A DNA stretch of 48,918 nt from DATCKG01 sp036562385 (GCA_036562385.1 DATCKG010000102.1:1-48918), one strand, 5' to 3'. Numbered from the stretch's first letter, positions 16,421 through 25,431 are shown. The notes: generated by a model from the letters alone, not told the origin. Numbers and translations: made by a program.

Positions 16421-17629
16421 TTAACGGCGCAGGTTTACCAAATCCTGAAGCATTTCATCCGCGGTGGAGACCACCCGGGCGTTGGCCTGGAACCCTCGCT
16501 GGGTCAGGATCATGTTGGTGAACTCGACGGAAAGATCCACGTTGGAGGCCTCCAGGTTGCCGGGCACCAGACGGCCCCTGCCGCCCGTGTTGGGCAGGCC
16601 GATCATGACGGGACCGGATGCGGCGGTTTCGGCAAAACTGGTGTCGCCCACCTTGGACAGGCCCGCGGGGTTGGTGAAGTTGGCCAGGGCAATATAGGCA
16701 TGCACGATACGGGCACCGTTGGAGTAGATGCCGATCACCTGGCCGTCCGGCGAGATCGTGACCGACTCCAGCGTCCCCATGGGGGCACCGTCGGCGCTCT
16801 GGACCATGACATTGCTGACGCCGGTGCCGGAGTAACCCAGCCGGATGCCGGAGAGGTCAATGGTGACGGTGATTTCCTCGTCTGTGTCAGAAGTGGTGAA
16901 TGTGATCTCCCACGTGTCGGGGTCCACAGCCCCAGTGGCGTCAAACGACAGACCCGTGGTGTCCAATTCATTGCCCTGGCCGTCGAAGGCGGTGACGTCC
17001 CATTCTGTGGGGTCGTTCGCATCGCGTACGAACGTAAGCGTCACCGAGTGGGGACGCCCCAGGGAGTCATAGATGATCAGCGTCGTACTGACCTCACTGC
17101 CGGCAGCGGCGGTGGGGTCCAGATACCCGCTCAGGGAGGCTCGGGTTGTCACCTGAGGCGGGGCGGTGCTGCCTTTGGGCAGCACGATGTCCGTAAGGAC
17201 GCCGGTGACTACCTCGCCGTTCTCATCCACGGCCCAGCCCTGCACCCGGGCGCCGGTGCCCGGGTTGACCAGCACGCCGTCCGCGCTCCAGTCAAAGTTG
17301 CCCACCCGGGTGTAGACCACGGAACCGTCGCCCTGACGCATGATGAACATGCCTTCCCCCTCAATCGCCAGGTCCAGTGCCCGGCCGGTGAGGTTCGGGC
17401 TGCCGGCGCTCATGTCCAGGTCGATGCTGGCCACGCCCACGCCCAGCCCCACCTGCTTGGGATTGGTGGTGGCGGAGCCAGCGGCCAGGGTCTGGCTGAA
17501 GACATCCTGGAAGGTCACACGGCTGCTCTTGAATCCCACCGTGTTTACGTTCGCGATGTTATTGCCGATGACGTCCATACGGGTCTGGTGAGCCCGGATT
17601 CCCGTCACGGCTGAGTTGAGCGCCCTCAT
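16421..17629 (-). CDS. flgE: FlgE flagellar hook protein
   Basis: A 402-residue hook protein. The N terminus 'MRALNSAVTGIRAHQTRMDV', followed by 'IGNNIANVNTVGFKSSRVTF', is the rod/hook signature. The middle has 'PLDLAIEG'-type residues ('ALDLAIEGEGMFIMRQGDGS') and beta-rich outer domains. The C terminus ends with 'SNVDLSVEFTNMILTQRGFQ', then 'ANARVVSTADEMLQDLVNL'. ATG 17629 follows GAGGAG and overlaps the flgD stop as ATGA. The longer frame to 17833 lies in flgD and lacks conservation. FlgD, encoded upstream, is the cap for hook assembly. Confidence 0.95.
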   Translation of the reverse strand: MRALNSAVTGIRAHQTRMDVIGNNIANVNTVGFKSSRVTFQDVFSQTLAAGSATTNPKQVGLGVGVASIDLDMSAGSPNLTGRALDLAIEGEGMFIMRQGDGSVVYTRVGNFDWSADGVLVNPGTGARVQGWAVDENGEVVTGVLTDIVLPKGSTAPPQVTTRASLSGYLDPTAAAGSEVSTTLIIYDSLGRPHSVTLTFVRDANDPTEWDVTAFDGQGNELDTTGLSFDATGAVDPDTWEITFTTSDTDEEITVTIDLSGIRLGYSGTGVSNVMVQSADGAPMGTLESVTISPDGQVIGIYSNGARIVHAYIALANFTNPAGLSKVGDTSFAETAASGPVMIGLPNTGGRGRLVPGNLEASNVDLSVEFTNMILTQRGFQANARVVSTADEMLQDLVNLRR

Positions 17630-18057
17630 CTCGACTCCTCCTCGATGGCTTGCTGCGGCCATGTGGCGGAAAGCACCTGCTCCAAGGTGATCTCCCGATC
17701 TCCCAGGGACAGCAGCGGATTGCCGCCGGAGATGCGCAGTGCTTTCACCACACCCGTCAGAACATCGCCCTCTTCGGTTCGGTACGTCACCTGATAGCCC
17801 ACCAGCCCCAGCCCGTAGGTCAGCCGGGCCCACCGGGTCTGTTCGGTGATCTGTTCAAGGGCCGCGAACTGGGCCAGTTGGGCCAGGAAATCTCTGTCGT
17901 CCATGGGGCTCAGGGGGTTCTGGTACCGAAGCTGTGTCACCAACAACTGCAGAAACTCCTGAGAGCCCAACTGCTGAGCCATGGCACCCGACGCTGCCCG
18001 GGCAGCGGTGCTGCCGGTGCTGCCGGCACCCGCGATCCCGGAGACACTGGTCGCCAT
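17626..18057 (-). CDS. flgD: FlgD hook-cap (scaffold) protein
   Basis: A 143-residue protein, a short FlgD. The conserved N-terminal half carries 'LGSQEFLQLLVTQLRYQNPL', then 'SPMDDRDFLAQLAQFAALEQ' with the invariant N-P-L and D-x-x-F elements. The C-terminal part is short and beta-rich ('VTYRTEEGDVLTGVVKALRI'). FlgD caps the growing hook and guides FlgE. Its neighbours fliK (hook length) and flgE (hook) form a functional group. Short FlgD proteins without the extra Ig-like domains are common in Firmicutes. Confidence 0.93.
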   Translation of the reverse strand: MATSVSGIAGAGSTGSTAARAASGAMAQQLGSQEFLQLLVTQLRYQNPLSPMDDRDFLAQLAQFAALEQITEQTRWARLTYGLGLVGYQVTYRTEEGDVLTGVVKALRISGGNPLLSLGDREITLEQVLSATWPQQAIEEESR

Positions 18058-18076
18058 CGTACAGCAGCCTCCTTCC

Positions 18077-19480
18077 TTACGCCAACCGATCCAAGATGCC
18101 GGCGTGCTTCGCCTGTGCTGGCCGCCGTCCCGAGGCCGCCGCAGGCTTGGCCTTCACAGCCGGCACCTCCGGCCGGCCCTGCCAGAGCCACTCCTCCAGG
18201 TCCCATCGCTCCTGGCTCTGGCGGGCTCCGCCGCCGGTACTGACGGTAAAACCAGATAGCGTAAAGCCGGCGTTGTGCAGCCCCTCCCGGAGCTGCTCGC
18301 CCCGCTGCTCCAGGATCTGGCGTGCCTCGGGGGTCGTCACCTCGAAACGGGTCCGGACCTCCCGCCCTGCCACCTGCACCTGAAGCCGGACCTCCCCCAG
18401 GTGCTCCGGATAAAGCCGCAGGGTAATGGCATACTCGCCGTCCGGCGTGTCGCGCAGGCTCTCCACCACCAGGTCCATCACCTGCTCCGGAGAGACCGGC
18501 TTCTCTGTCAGATCCTGGGTCTGCATCGGAAACGGAGACGCAGTGGCTTCCTGCGCGGGCGAAGCTGCCGGTGCTGCCGGTGCACCGCCCCGGGCCTCCC
18601 CGGTGGGAGCCGGCCCCAGCAGGGTGGCAGGCGCAGAGGGTTTCACCGGATCGGAATCCTCCGGCACCCTGCCCCTTCGGACGCCCTCTGCCGGCTGGTC
18701 TTCCGCCGCCCCTTGCGGCGCCCCCTGTGGGGCTCTGCCCAAGGATGCGGCCGGCACTTCGGGCTGAGCGGCCACCGTAGCCGCCCGGGCGCCGGCGTCC
18801 GGCAGCCCACCGCCTGCCGCGTCTGCTCCGCCGCCGGCCGGCGACACGGGCCCGGCACCCCTCGCCCCGGCAGAAACCGGTTTCAGTGACGGGAGACCCC
18901 CCTCTTCCGCCGGTGGGGCACTGCCCACCGTTTTTCCGTTCGGATCGAAACCATGATCTATGCGCAACTGCTCAATCGCACCCGGCAACACGGCCTGCGG
19001 AGCCGGTGCCGGGGGCACCCCCTCAACAGCCGCCGCCCAGGGAGCAGGCCCCCTGGAAGCAGGTATTCGGGGGGCAGGTGACCAGGGGGCAGGTTCGCCG
19101 CCGGCCGTCGCAGTAGCTTCTCCGGACACTCCGGCCGGCGGGAAGTTCCCCGGCGGCAGGTTCCATTCAGGCCCGGCCTCCCCCGGCCGGGGCAGCCCCC
19201 CGGCCGGCCATACCGCCGGGCTCATCGTCTCTGTCCGTGCCCTGGCTGCCGGCAGACTGACTTCTTGCTGGACTGTTGCGATCCCGGAAGACGCTCGCTC
19301 ACCAACCGGTGCGGAGGATTCGCCGGCAAAATGGCCCGTTTGCAGTCCAGGGTCCATCACCAGCGCGAGCAGTGCGGCGAAGCCGCCCTCCGCCGGCGCG
19401 TCCTGCCGTTTTTCCGCCGCCGGCACCACCGCCGGCGGCCTGCCGGCGGCGCCCGGGGCATCCAGTCGGACCATCGTCAC
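18077..19480 (-). CDS. fliK: FliK hook-length control protein
   Basis: A 467-residue protein. The first ~330 residues are Pro/Ala/Gly-rich and low in complexity, as expected for the ruler part. The C-terminal ~110 residues hold the conserved FliK domain: 'ITLRLYPEHLGEVRLQVQVA', then 'GREVRTRFEVTTPEARQILE', then 'QLREGLHNAGFTLSGFTV'. The conserved domain contacts FlhB to switch export specificity. The start is GTG 19480, with AGGAGG upstream and a GTGA overlap with the stop of the motE-like gene. An in-frame ATG lies two codons later. Confidence 0.9.
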   Translation of the reverse strand: MTMVRLDAPGAAGRPPAVVPAAEKRQDAPAEGGFAALLALVMDPGLQTGHFAGESSAPVGERASSGIATVQQEVSLPAARARTETMSPAVWPAGGLPRPGEAGPEWNLPPGNFPPAGVSGEATATAGGEPAPWSPAPRIPASRGPAPWAAAVEGVPPAPAPQAVLPGAIEQLRIDHGFDPNGKTVGSAPPAEEGGLPSLKPVSAGARGAGPVSPAGGGADAAGGGLPDAGARAATVAAQPEVPAASLGRAPQGAPQGAAEDQPAEGVRRGRVPEDSDPVKPSAPATLLGPAPTGEARGGAPAAPAASPAQEATASPFPMQTQDLTEKPVSPEQVMDLVVESLRDTPDGEYAITLRLYPEHLGEVRLQVQVAGREVRTRFEVTTPEARQILEQRGEQLREGLHNAGFTLSGFTVSTGGGARQSQERWDLEEWLWQGRPEVPAVKAKPAAASGRRPAQAKHAGILDRLA

Positions 19481-20088
19481 TGCTGACCGCCTCCTGCTTC
19501 CGCGCTCACCATGAGCAGGCGGATCAGTTCCGCCGCATCGTTCGGTTCCATCTGGGCCAGGACCGCCGCAGCCTGCTCCCGCCTCATCATCCGGAGCACG
19601 GCCACGGCCTGCTCAGGCTCCATGGCAGCCAGCAGCGGTCCCGCCTTGGCCGGCGGCATTGCGTTGTATAGTTCTGCCACGGTCCGGATGGCCTCCCCAT
19701 CAGGGCCCCGGGTTTCCCCGGACGGCTCCGCACCGGTTTCTGCGGAGACACCCGATCCCTCTCCGGTGGGCGCCGTCTCCTCTGGCGGCAACCAGCTCCC
19801 GAGCGCGGCACCGATCTCGTCGGGAAGCAGGGGCTCCTCCGCCGGGCCGTACAGAAGGGTCTTCCAATCAGGAATCAGGCCCAGCGCATAGGCCCCGCTG
19901 ACCAGCAGGATCAGCACCGCTGCGATGATCCATCCGGTCATGCTGGGTTGCGGAAGGTGGAGTTCCTCCTCCTGCGGCTCTGCCTTCTCTTTCGGCCGCC
20001 GACGCCAGAAGGCCAGCCGCCGGGACGCCTTCTCGGGAGCACGGAATGGGATCGTCTTCTGCTTCCCCTCAGCGGGCTCGGCAGCCAC
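19477..20088 (-). CDS. MotE/YlxF-like protein with an MgtE N-domain-like region
   Basis: A 203-residue protein. After a basic N terminus comes one membrane helix ('MTGWIIAAVLILLVSGAYAL'), then an acidic linker, then a C-terminal helical repeat. The repeat reads 'VAELYNAMPPAKAGPLLAAM', 'EPEQAVAVLRMMRREQAAAV' and 'LAQMEPNDAAELIRLL'. This resembles the MgtE N-terminal domain found in MotE and YlxF proteins. MotE is a MotC chaperone in rhizobia; YlxF occupies this operon position (fliJ-ylxF-fliK) in B. subtilis, with no firm function known to me. The GTG start lies directly after the fliJ stop, with AGGAGGT upstream. Confidence 0.8.
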   Translation of the reverse strand: MAAEPAEGKQKTIPFRAPEKASRRLAFWRRRPKEKAEPQEEELHLPQPSMTGWIIAAVLILLVSGAYALGLIPDWKTLLYGPAEEPLLPDEIGAALGSWLPPEETAPTGEGSGVSAETGAEPSGETRGPDGEAIRTVAELYNAMPPAKAGPLLAAMEPEQAVAVLRMMRREQAAAVLAQMEPNDAAELIRLLMVSAEAGGGQQ

Positions 20089-20541
20089 CTACCCTACCTC
20101 CTTCCGGCGCCACACCACGTTGCGGGCCATCTCATCGGTCTCAGCCTGGTCAGCCCGCTCGAACTCCCAGCGGTATGCCTCCCAGCGCCGCTGCCGCAGG
20201 CGCTTGAGCACCTCTTCCCGGCGGCGGGCGGCCACCAGTTCCTGCAGGCGGGCATTCACCGCCACCTGCGCCTCCGCCAGGGCGGCCACGGCCGCCTGTT
20301 CTTCCTGCATGAGCCGCTGGTCCAGCTCATACGTCACCATCCACTGCCAGGCCGGCATCCCGCGGGCCCGACGCGACTCCAACTGGTCCTCAAACTGGCG
20401 GCGGGCGCGGACAGCCTCGTCCCGTCGAAGCTTCGCCTGATGGGCCGCGGCCCGGGCCTCCGCCAGGGCCTGTTCCGCGAGCATGCGCTCCCGTTCCCGC
20501 AGTTTCAGGACCCGCTCCAAGCGAAAACGAAACCGTCGAAT
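20089..20541 (-). CDS. fliJ: FliJ export ATPase stalk protein, probable ATT start
   Basis: A 150-residue protein that is coiled coil over most of its length ('LERVLKLRERERMLAEQALA'; 'AEAQVAVNARLQELVAARRR'), with a C terminus like other FliJ proteins ('EFERADQAETDEMARNV'). FliJ links the FliI ATPase to FlhA. The family's N-terminal pattern F-x-F-x-x-x-x-x-L ('RRFRFRLERVLKLRE') is complete only if translation starts at ATT 20541. That codon lies seven bases after GGGGAGGG. A TTG at 20520 is the first ordinary start, but it has no Shine-Dalgarno sequence and cuts off 'IRRFRFR'. No ATG or GTG exists in between. The gene is in frame with fliI after one TAG. Confidence 0.9.
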   Translation of the reverse strand: MRRFRFRLERVLKLRERERMLAEQALAEARAAAHQAKLRRDEAVRARRQFEDQLESRRARGMPAWQWMVTYELDQRLMQEEQAAVAALAEAQVAVNARLQELVAARRREEVLKRLRQRRWEAYRWEFERADQAETDEMARNVVWRRKEVG

Positions 20542-20544
20542 GGC

Positions 20545-21858
20545 CTATCCCTCCCCACAGAGCGCCCGCAGGCGGCTGCAGGCCTCCGTCAGGTCGCTGG
20601 GCTCGTCCACGTCCTGGATCAAGAACCGCTTCATTTCTGGCAGTTTCCGAATCGCTTCATCAACAGTCGGATTGGTGCCCGACTGATACGCGCCGATTTG
20701 GATCAGGTCCTCGGCCTCCTTGTACGCGGCCAGGAGGCTGCGGAATTTCCGGGCCCACGCCTGGTGCTCCGGCGTGGTCACCTCCGGCATCACGCGGCTG
20801 ACGCTGGCCAGCACATCCACCGCCGGGTAGTGCCCCGCCTGGGCCAGTGCCCGGGAAAGCACCACGTGTCCGTCCAGGATGCCGCGGACGGCATCGGCGA
20901 TGGGTTCGTTCATGTCGTCGCCGTCTACCAGCACCGTGTAGATGCCCGTGACGCTGCCCACCGGCCCGGTGCCCGACCGCTCCAACAACTTGGGCAGCAG
21001 GGTGAACACCGACGGGGTGTACCCCCGGGTGGCCGGCGGTTCGCCCACCGCCAGGCCCACTTCCCGCTGCGCATGGGCCAGGCGGGTGACCGAATCCATC
21101 ATGAGCAGGACGTCCTGTCCGGCGTCCCGGAATGCTTCTGCAATGGTGGTGGCTGTCATGGCGGCTCGGATCCGGACCAAAGCCGGCTGTTCCGACGTCG
21201 CCACCACCACCACGGAGCGCTCCAGTCCCCGGGGGCCCAGATCTCCTTCAATGAACTCCCGCACCTCCCGGCCCCGTTCGCCCACCAGGGCGATGACGTT
21301 GCAGTCGGCCGATGATGAGCGGGCCATCATCCCCAGAAGGGTGGACTTGCCGACGCCGGATCCGGCAAAGATGCCCAGGCGCTGGCCCTGGCCCACGGTC
21401 AGGAGCCCGTCCACGGCGCGAACCCCCATGCTCAGGGCCCGCCGAATGCGCTGCCGGGACAGCGGGGCCGGCGGGCGGCCGGTCACAGGCCGCATCTCCA
21501 TCCGGGGCAAGGGCCCCCGGCCATCGATGGGCCTTCCCAGCCCGTCCAGCACCCGGCCCAGAAGTTCCGGTCCCACAGGCACCTTCAGGGGACCGCCGGT
21601 TCGGTGGACCTCCCAGCCGGGCTGCAGGCCCTCCAGTTCGCCCAGGGGCATGAGCAGGATCCGGTCCTCCCGAAACCCCACCACCTCCGCGGCCACCTGA
21701 ACGCCCTCGCCCTTCAGCCAGCAGAGTTCGCCGACCCGGGCCCGGGGGCCTGAGGCTTCAATGATCAGTCCGGTCACGCCGATAACCCGACCCACCACCG
21801 GAGTCGGATCCACCTCACGCACGGCCTGCATCAAACGGTCCCAGGGCAGCAAGTCCAT
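20545..21858 (-). CDS. fliI: FliI flagellar export ATPase
   Basis: A 437-residue ATPase related to the F1 beta subunit. Walker A 'GSGVGKST' is at 166-173, followed by 'VIALVGERGREVREFIEGDL', 'VLLMMDSVTRLAHAQREVGL' (Walker B) and 'GDDMNEPIADAVRGILDGH', as expected for this family. It energises substrate release and chaperone recycling at the export gate, held by FliH and stimulated by FliJ. ATG 21858 is three bases after the fliH stop. Its TAG stop lies three bases before the proposed ATT start of fliJ. Confidence 0.97.
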   Translation of the reverse strand: MDLLPWDRLMQAVREVDPTPVVGRVIGVTGLIIEASGPRARVGELCWLKGEGVQVAAEVVGFREDRILLMPLGELEGLQPGWEVHRTGGPLKVPVGPELLGRVLDGLGRPIDGRGPLPRMEMRPVTGRPPAPLSRQRIRRALSMGVRAVDGLLTVGQGQRLGIFAGSGVGKSTLLGMMARSSSADCNVIALVGERGREVREFIEGDLGPRGLERSVVVVATSEQPALVRIRAAMTATTIAEAFRDAGQDVLLMMDSVTRLAHAQREVGLAVGEPPATRGYTPSVFTLLPKLLERSGTGPVGSVTGIYTVLVDGDDMNEPIADAVRGILDGHVVLSRALAQAGHYPAVDVLASVSRVMPEVTTPEHQAWARKFRSLLAAYKEAEDLIQIGAYQSGTNPTVDEAIRKLPEMKRFLIQDVDEPSDLTEACSRLRALCGEG

Positions 21859-21861
21859 CGG

Positions 21862-22698
21862 TCATTCCCTCCCCAGGGCCGCGGTCATGGCATCCCGCAG
21901 GCGGGCGGTCTGGGCCTCCAAGGTACCGTCGATGCTGCCCTGCGGACTGTGAATCAGAAAGCTGCCCCGGGACAGCCCGGCATCTGGCTGCACCAGCAGC
22001 GTCCCTTCGCCCAGTTCCCGCTCCAGCCGGGCGCGCTGGGCGTCCAGGAGGGGAAGATCCGCAGGGCTGACCCGCACCGTGCAGTCCGTGTCCCGCAGGC
22101 GGCGGAGACCGGCGGCCACCATATTGACAATGGCTTCCGGTTCCACGGCCAGATGCCCCTGAACCAGCCGGGTCGCTGCAGCCACCGCCAGTTCCACCAG
22201 GGCGTCGCGGGACGCCTCCAGAACGCGGTCCCGCTCCGCCCGGGCCTCCTCCAACAGGCGGGCTGCTTGCTCCCGCGCCTCCGCGAGCAACCGCTGCCGC
22301 TCTGCCTCCGCTTCGGCCCGAATCGCCCGGGCGTCAGCCTCAGCGGCCTGCCGCAGGGCATCGGCTTCCAGTTTGGCCTTCTCTACCGCGAACCGGGCGG
22401 CCTGACGCTCTGCTTCCAGTTCCGACCGGGCTGCGGCGAGGCCTTCTTCTCGCCCCGCTTCGAAGCCCTGCCGGCGGGCCTCTGCCACCGCGGCCTCGGC
22501 CTCTTCCGCCGCCTTCTGCAGCAGTTCTGCGGCCTGCAACCGGGCCGCCCGCAGAATGGCATCTCCGTCAGTTGCCGCCGGCGCCGCCGGCTGTGCCGGC
22601 GCGGCAGAATCTGCCTGGATGTCCGGCCGGAAGGTCGGCCATTCAGGGTGGTGGACCGTTACCCCTGCGGGTAGGATTCCTGCCTTAAATGAACTCAT
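21862..22698 (-). CDS. fliH: FliH export ATPase regulator
   Basis: A 278-residue protein with a long Ala/Glu/Arg-rich coiled coil at about 50-160, then the conserved C-terminal domain ('ALVELAVAAATRLVQGHLAV', 'VNMVAAGLRRLRDTDCTVRV', 'GLSRGSFLIHSPQGSIDGTL') shared with the E subunit of V-type ATPases. It binds FliI and the C-ring protein FliN. I chose ATG 22698, which has GGGGTGG upstream; the frame could start at GTG 22707 but has no Shine-Dalgarno sequence there. It overlaps the end of fliG by 14 bases. Confidence 0.92.
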   Translation of the reverse strand: MSSFKAGILPAGVTVHHPEWPTFRPDIQADSAAPAQPAAPAATDGDAILRAARLQAAELLQKAAEEAEAAVAEARRQGFEAGREEGLAAARSELEAERQAARFAVEKAKLEADALRQAAEADARAIRAEAEAERQRLLAEAREQAARLLEEARAERDRVLEASRDALVELAVAAATRLVQGHLAVEPEAIVNMVAAGLRRLRDTDCTVRVSPADLPLLDAQRARLERELGEGTLLVQPDAGLSRGSFLIHSPQGSIDGTLEAQTARLRDAMTAALGRE

Positions 22699-23701
22699 CC
22701 TCACCACCCCGGTTGATCTGGATCTCGCCCCTCTCCTCCAGGCTCCGAATCACGTTGATAATGCGGGATTGCGCCTCCTCCACCTCACGGATGCGCACCG
22801 GCCCAAGGTACTCCACCGCCTCCCGGAGCGCTTCCGCCATACGTGTGGACAGGTTGCCGGTGATCTTTGCCCAGACTTCCTCCTTGGCTCCCTTCATGGC
22901 CAGCGGCAGATCCCGGTTGAAATCCACCTCACGCAGGATCCGCTGGACCGTCCGGTTATCCAGCTTGACAATATCCTCAAACACGAACATCCGCTGCGAA
23001 ATTTCAGTGGCCAGGTCCGGATCCCACACACTGAGGGTCTCCATGACGTTCCGCTCGGTGGTCCGGTCCACTGAGTTCAGAACGTCCACGGCCCACTGGA
23101 TGCCGCCGACCTTTCCATTCCGATCCTCCTGCAGACCGGAAGCCAGCAGCTTTTTCTCCAGTACCTTCTCGGCCTCCCGCAGCATTTCGGGAGAGACCCG
23201 CTCCAGATTGCTCACCCGCCGGATGATGTCTGCCTGCCGCTCGGGGGGCATCCCGGCCATCACCTGGGCCGCCTGATAGGGCGGCAGATGTGCCATCACC
23301 ACGGCGATGGTCTGCGGATGCTCGTTCTGCAGATAGCCCGCAAGTTGTGCGGGATCGATGTTCCGCAGGGAGTCAAAGGGCCGGCGGCGGATGGCGGCGG
23401 TCAGCCTGAGCAGGATGTCCCTGGCCCGCTCGCGGCCCAGGGCCTTCTCCAGTACCTCCCGGGCATATTGGAGGCCGCCGCTGCGGATGTACTGCTCCTG
23501 GGTGGCCATCTCCACAAATTCTTCCAGAATCTGGTTGCATGTCTCGGCCGAAACCTTTTCGGCTTTGGCAATCTCGACGGTGAGGGACTCGATCTCCTCA
23601 TCCGTCAAATGCCGGAAGATCTCGGCGGAACGGTCCGCACCCACCTGGATGCAAAAGATAGCCGCCTTCTGCCGACTGGTTAGCTTGCCCTCTGTCTGCA
23701 A
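22685..23701 (-). CDS. fliG: FliG motor switch protein
   Basis: A 338-residue C-ring protein of normal length. Recognisable parts are 'RHLTDEEIESLTVEIAKAEK' (N-domain), 'NEHPQTIAVVMAHLPPYQAA' (middle domain, the EHPQT motif), and the torque helix ('MFVFEDIVKLDNRTVQRILR', then 'EVDFNRDLPLAMKGA'). FliG converts stator motion into rotation and binds FliF and FliM. The start is TTG 23701, with AAAGGAGG about ten bases upstream, at the end of fliF. Confidence 0.97.
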   Translation of the reverse strand: MQTEGKLTSRQKAAIFCIQVGADRSAEIFRHLTDEEIESLTVEIAKAEKVSAETCNQILEEFVEMATQEQYIRSGGLQYAREVLEKALGRERARDILLRLTAAIRRRPFDSLRNIDPAQLAGYLQNEHPQTIAVVMAHLPPYQAAQVMAGMPPERQADIIRRVSNLERVSPEMLREAEKVLEKKLLASGLQEDRNGKVGGIQWAVDVLNSVDRTTERNVMETLSVWDPDLATEISQRMFVFEDIVKLDNRTVQRILREVDFNRDLPLAMKGAKEEVWAKITGNLSTRMAEALREAVEYLGPVRIREVEEAQSRIINVIRSLEERGEIQINRGGEDEFI

Positions 23702-23704
23702 GGG

Positions 23705-25384
23705 TCAAGAGCCTCCTTTGATCCAGCGCCGGATGACCGCGGCCGCGGCCTCGGGGTTGGCTGTGATCAGTTCCTCCGCGGCCTGCAGCAACGCATCGTC
23801 GATGGGCTTTCCGCCGATCACGAACTGGCGCCTGGGCTTTGCCGAAATCGCTCGCTCCAGTTCCTGCCGTGCCGCTGCACCATCGGTGGGCGCCACGCCC
23901 CGCTGGTCTTCCGGCACAGTCTCGCCAGCCTCCCCGGCTGCCGCGGCCGCCTTCTGGTCCAACCCGAGGGCCACATCCAGAGCCGTACCGGTGGTCATGC
24001 CGGCGGTCTGACGGGCCATGGCAGCGGCCAGGGCCTCTTCCAGTTCGCGACGGCGCCGCCGGGTCATGATCCACCCGAAGAGCACCACCGCCAGCGCCAG
24101 GGCGAGGCCGACCCCCACCGGAACCAGATCAGGCGTTCTGCCGGGGCCTGCCACGATGGGCGCCGTGGTCTCCGTCTCATCGTGGAAGGCCATGGCGATC
24201 ACGCTGACGGCCCCGATTTCCGCGCCGGTCGCACCGGCCACCATCTGCTGGATCTGGGCGATCTGTTCCGCCGTCAACGAAGGCCGGTTGATGGCGATGC
24301 CTACCGAGATCCGCTTGATGGAACCCGGCGGTGTCACCCTCACCTCGGTGCGCTGGCTGAGACCGTAATCGGTCCGGGTGGTCTGACGCCAGGTCTGACC
24401 TCCGGCGCCCTGCCCTTGATCCCCCGTCTGATAGACCGGAACATTCGTGGTGTCGCCTGTCAGCGCCACGCCGGCGCCCAGGCCGCTTCCCATCTCCTGG
24501 GTGGTCTCCGTATGGGTGGGAGTGGCCCCCTCCACCGTCTGTGATTCCACCCGGGTGCTGTCCATGTTCAGTTCCAGGTTGACGCGGGCCACCACGTTTC
24601 CGGTCCCGAAGATGGGCTCCAGGAGCGTCTGAACTCGTTCTTCCATCTCTTCCTGCAGAGCCCGCTGCAGTTCGAGCTGGTCCGTATCCACCTCCACGGC
24701 CAGCCCGTCGGAGGTCCCCAGCCCGGCAGACAGCAGCCGGCCGGACTGGTCCACCACCTTGACGTTTTCCGGTTCCAGCCCCTGCACGGAGCTGGCCACG
24801 AACTGAACGATGCCCTCAATCTGTTGGCGGGAGAGCTTCTTACCAGCCTTCGTCTTGATCAGCACGGCCGCGGTGACCGGCTTCTGGTCCCGGACAAAGA
24901 CCGACTCCTCGGGAATCGCCAGCTTGACGTTGGCGTACTCCACCTCGGAGATGCGCATCAGCGCCCGCTCCAGCTCCCCCTGTTGGGCCCGCAGGAGGTT
25001 GACTCGCTTATCGAACTCGGTGGCGCCAAAGCTGGTCTTGTCAAACAGTTCCATGCCCACCGTGCCGCTGTTGGGAAGGCCCGCCTGGGCCAGAGCCAGT
25101 TTCGCGGTGTACACCTCCGACTCCGGCACCAGGATGGTGTAGCCGTCGCCGGTGGGCTTATAGGGCACTTTCAACTCGTCCAGACGGGCCACAATGGCGG
25201 CCGCGTCCTTGGGCTCCACGTCGCTGACCAGCACCACCCACTGCGGGCGGTTCAGCCACAGGCCAATTCCCACCGCCAAGACCAGGGCCACGGCCAGGCC
25301 CACCGCCAACCAGCGGTGCACCGGACTGCTCCCCGTCCAAGCGGTCTTGATCCGGTCCCACAACTTGGCGGCCCAGTTCTTCAA
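23705..25384 (-). CDS. fliF: FliF MS-ring protein
   Basis: A 559-residue protein with a membrane helix at about 23-45 ('WLAVGLAVALVLAVGIGLWL') and another at about 430-450 ('VGLALALAVVLFGWIMTRRR'). Between them lie the ring-building motifs ('DAAAIVARLDELKVPYKPTG', 'LALAQAGLPNSGTVGMELFD', 'QGELERALMRISEVEYANVK', 'QIEGIVQFVASSVQGLEPEN'). The C terminus that binds FliG reads 'TANPEAAAAVIRRWI'. The MS ring houses the export gate. The start is TTG 25384, with GGAGGGAG upstream. Confidence 0.97.
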   Translation of the reverse strand: MKNWAAKLWDRIKTAWTGSSPVHRWLAVGLAVALVLAVGIGLWLNRPQWVVLVSDVEPKDAAAIVARLDELKVPYKPTGDGYTILVPESEVYTAKLALAQAGLPNSGTVGMELFDKTSFGATEFDKRVNLLRAQQGELERALMRISEVEYANVKLAIPEESVFVRDQKPVTAAVLIKTKAGKKLSRQQIEGIVQFVASSVQGLEPENVKVVDQSGRLLSAGLGTSDGLAVEVDTDQLELQRALQEEMEERVQTLLEPIFGTGNVVARVNLELNMDSTRVESQTVEGATPTHTETTQEMGSGLGAGVALTGDTTNVPVYQTGDQGQGAGGQTWRQTTRTDYGLSQRTEVRVTPPGSIKRISVGIAINRPSLTAEQIAQIQQMVAGATGAEIGAVSVIAMAFHDETETTAPIVAGPGRTPDLVPVGVGLALALAVVLFGWIMTRRRRRELEEALAAAMARQTAGMTTGTALDVALGLDQKAAAAAGEAGETVPEDQRGVAPTDGAAARQELERAISAKPRRQFVIGGKPIDDALLQAAEELITANPEAAAAVIRRWIKGGS

Positions 25385-25431
25385 GAGGTCTCCCTCCGGT
25401 GCTCAGAGACTGTGCTCCGTCAGCGCTCCAC

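Noticed and set aside
17630..17833. Longer N terminus for FlgE
   Set aside because: The extension lies in flgD and is not conserved. ATG 17629 has GAGGAG and starts the standard FlgE sequence.
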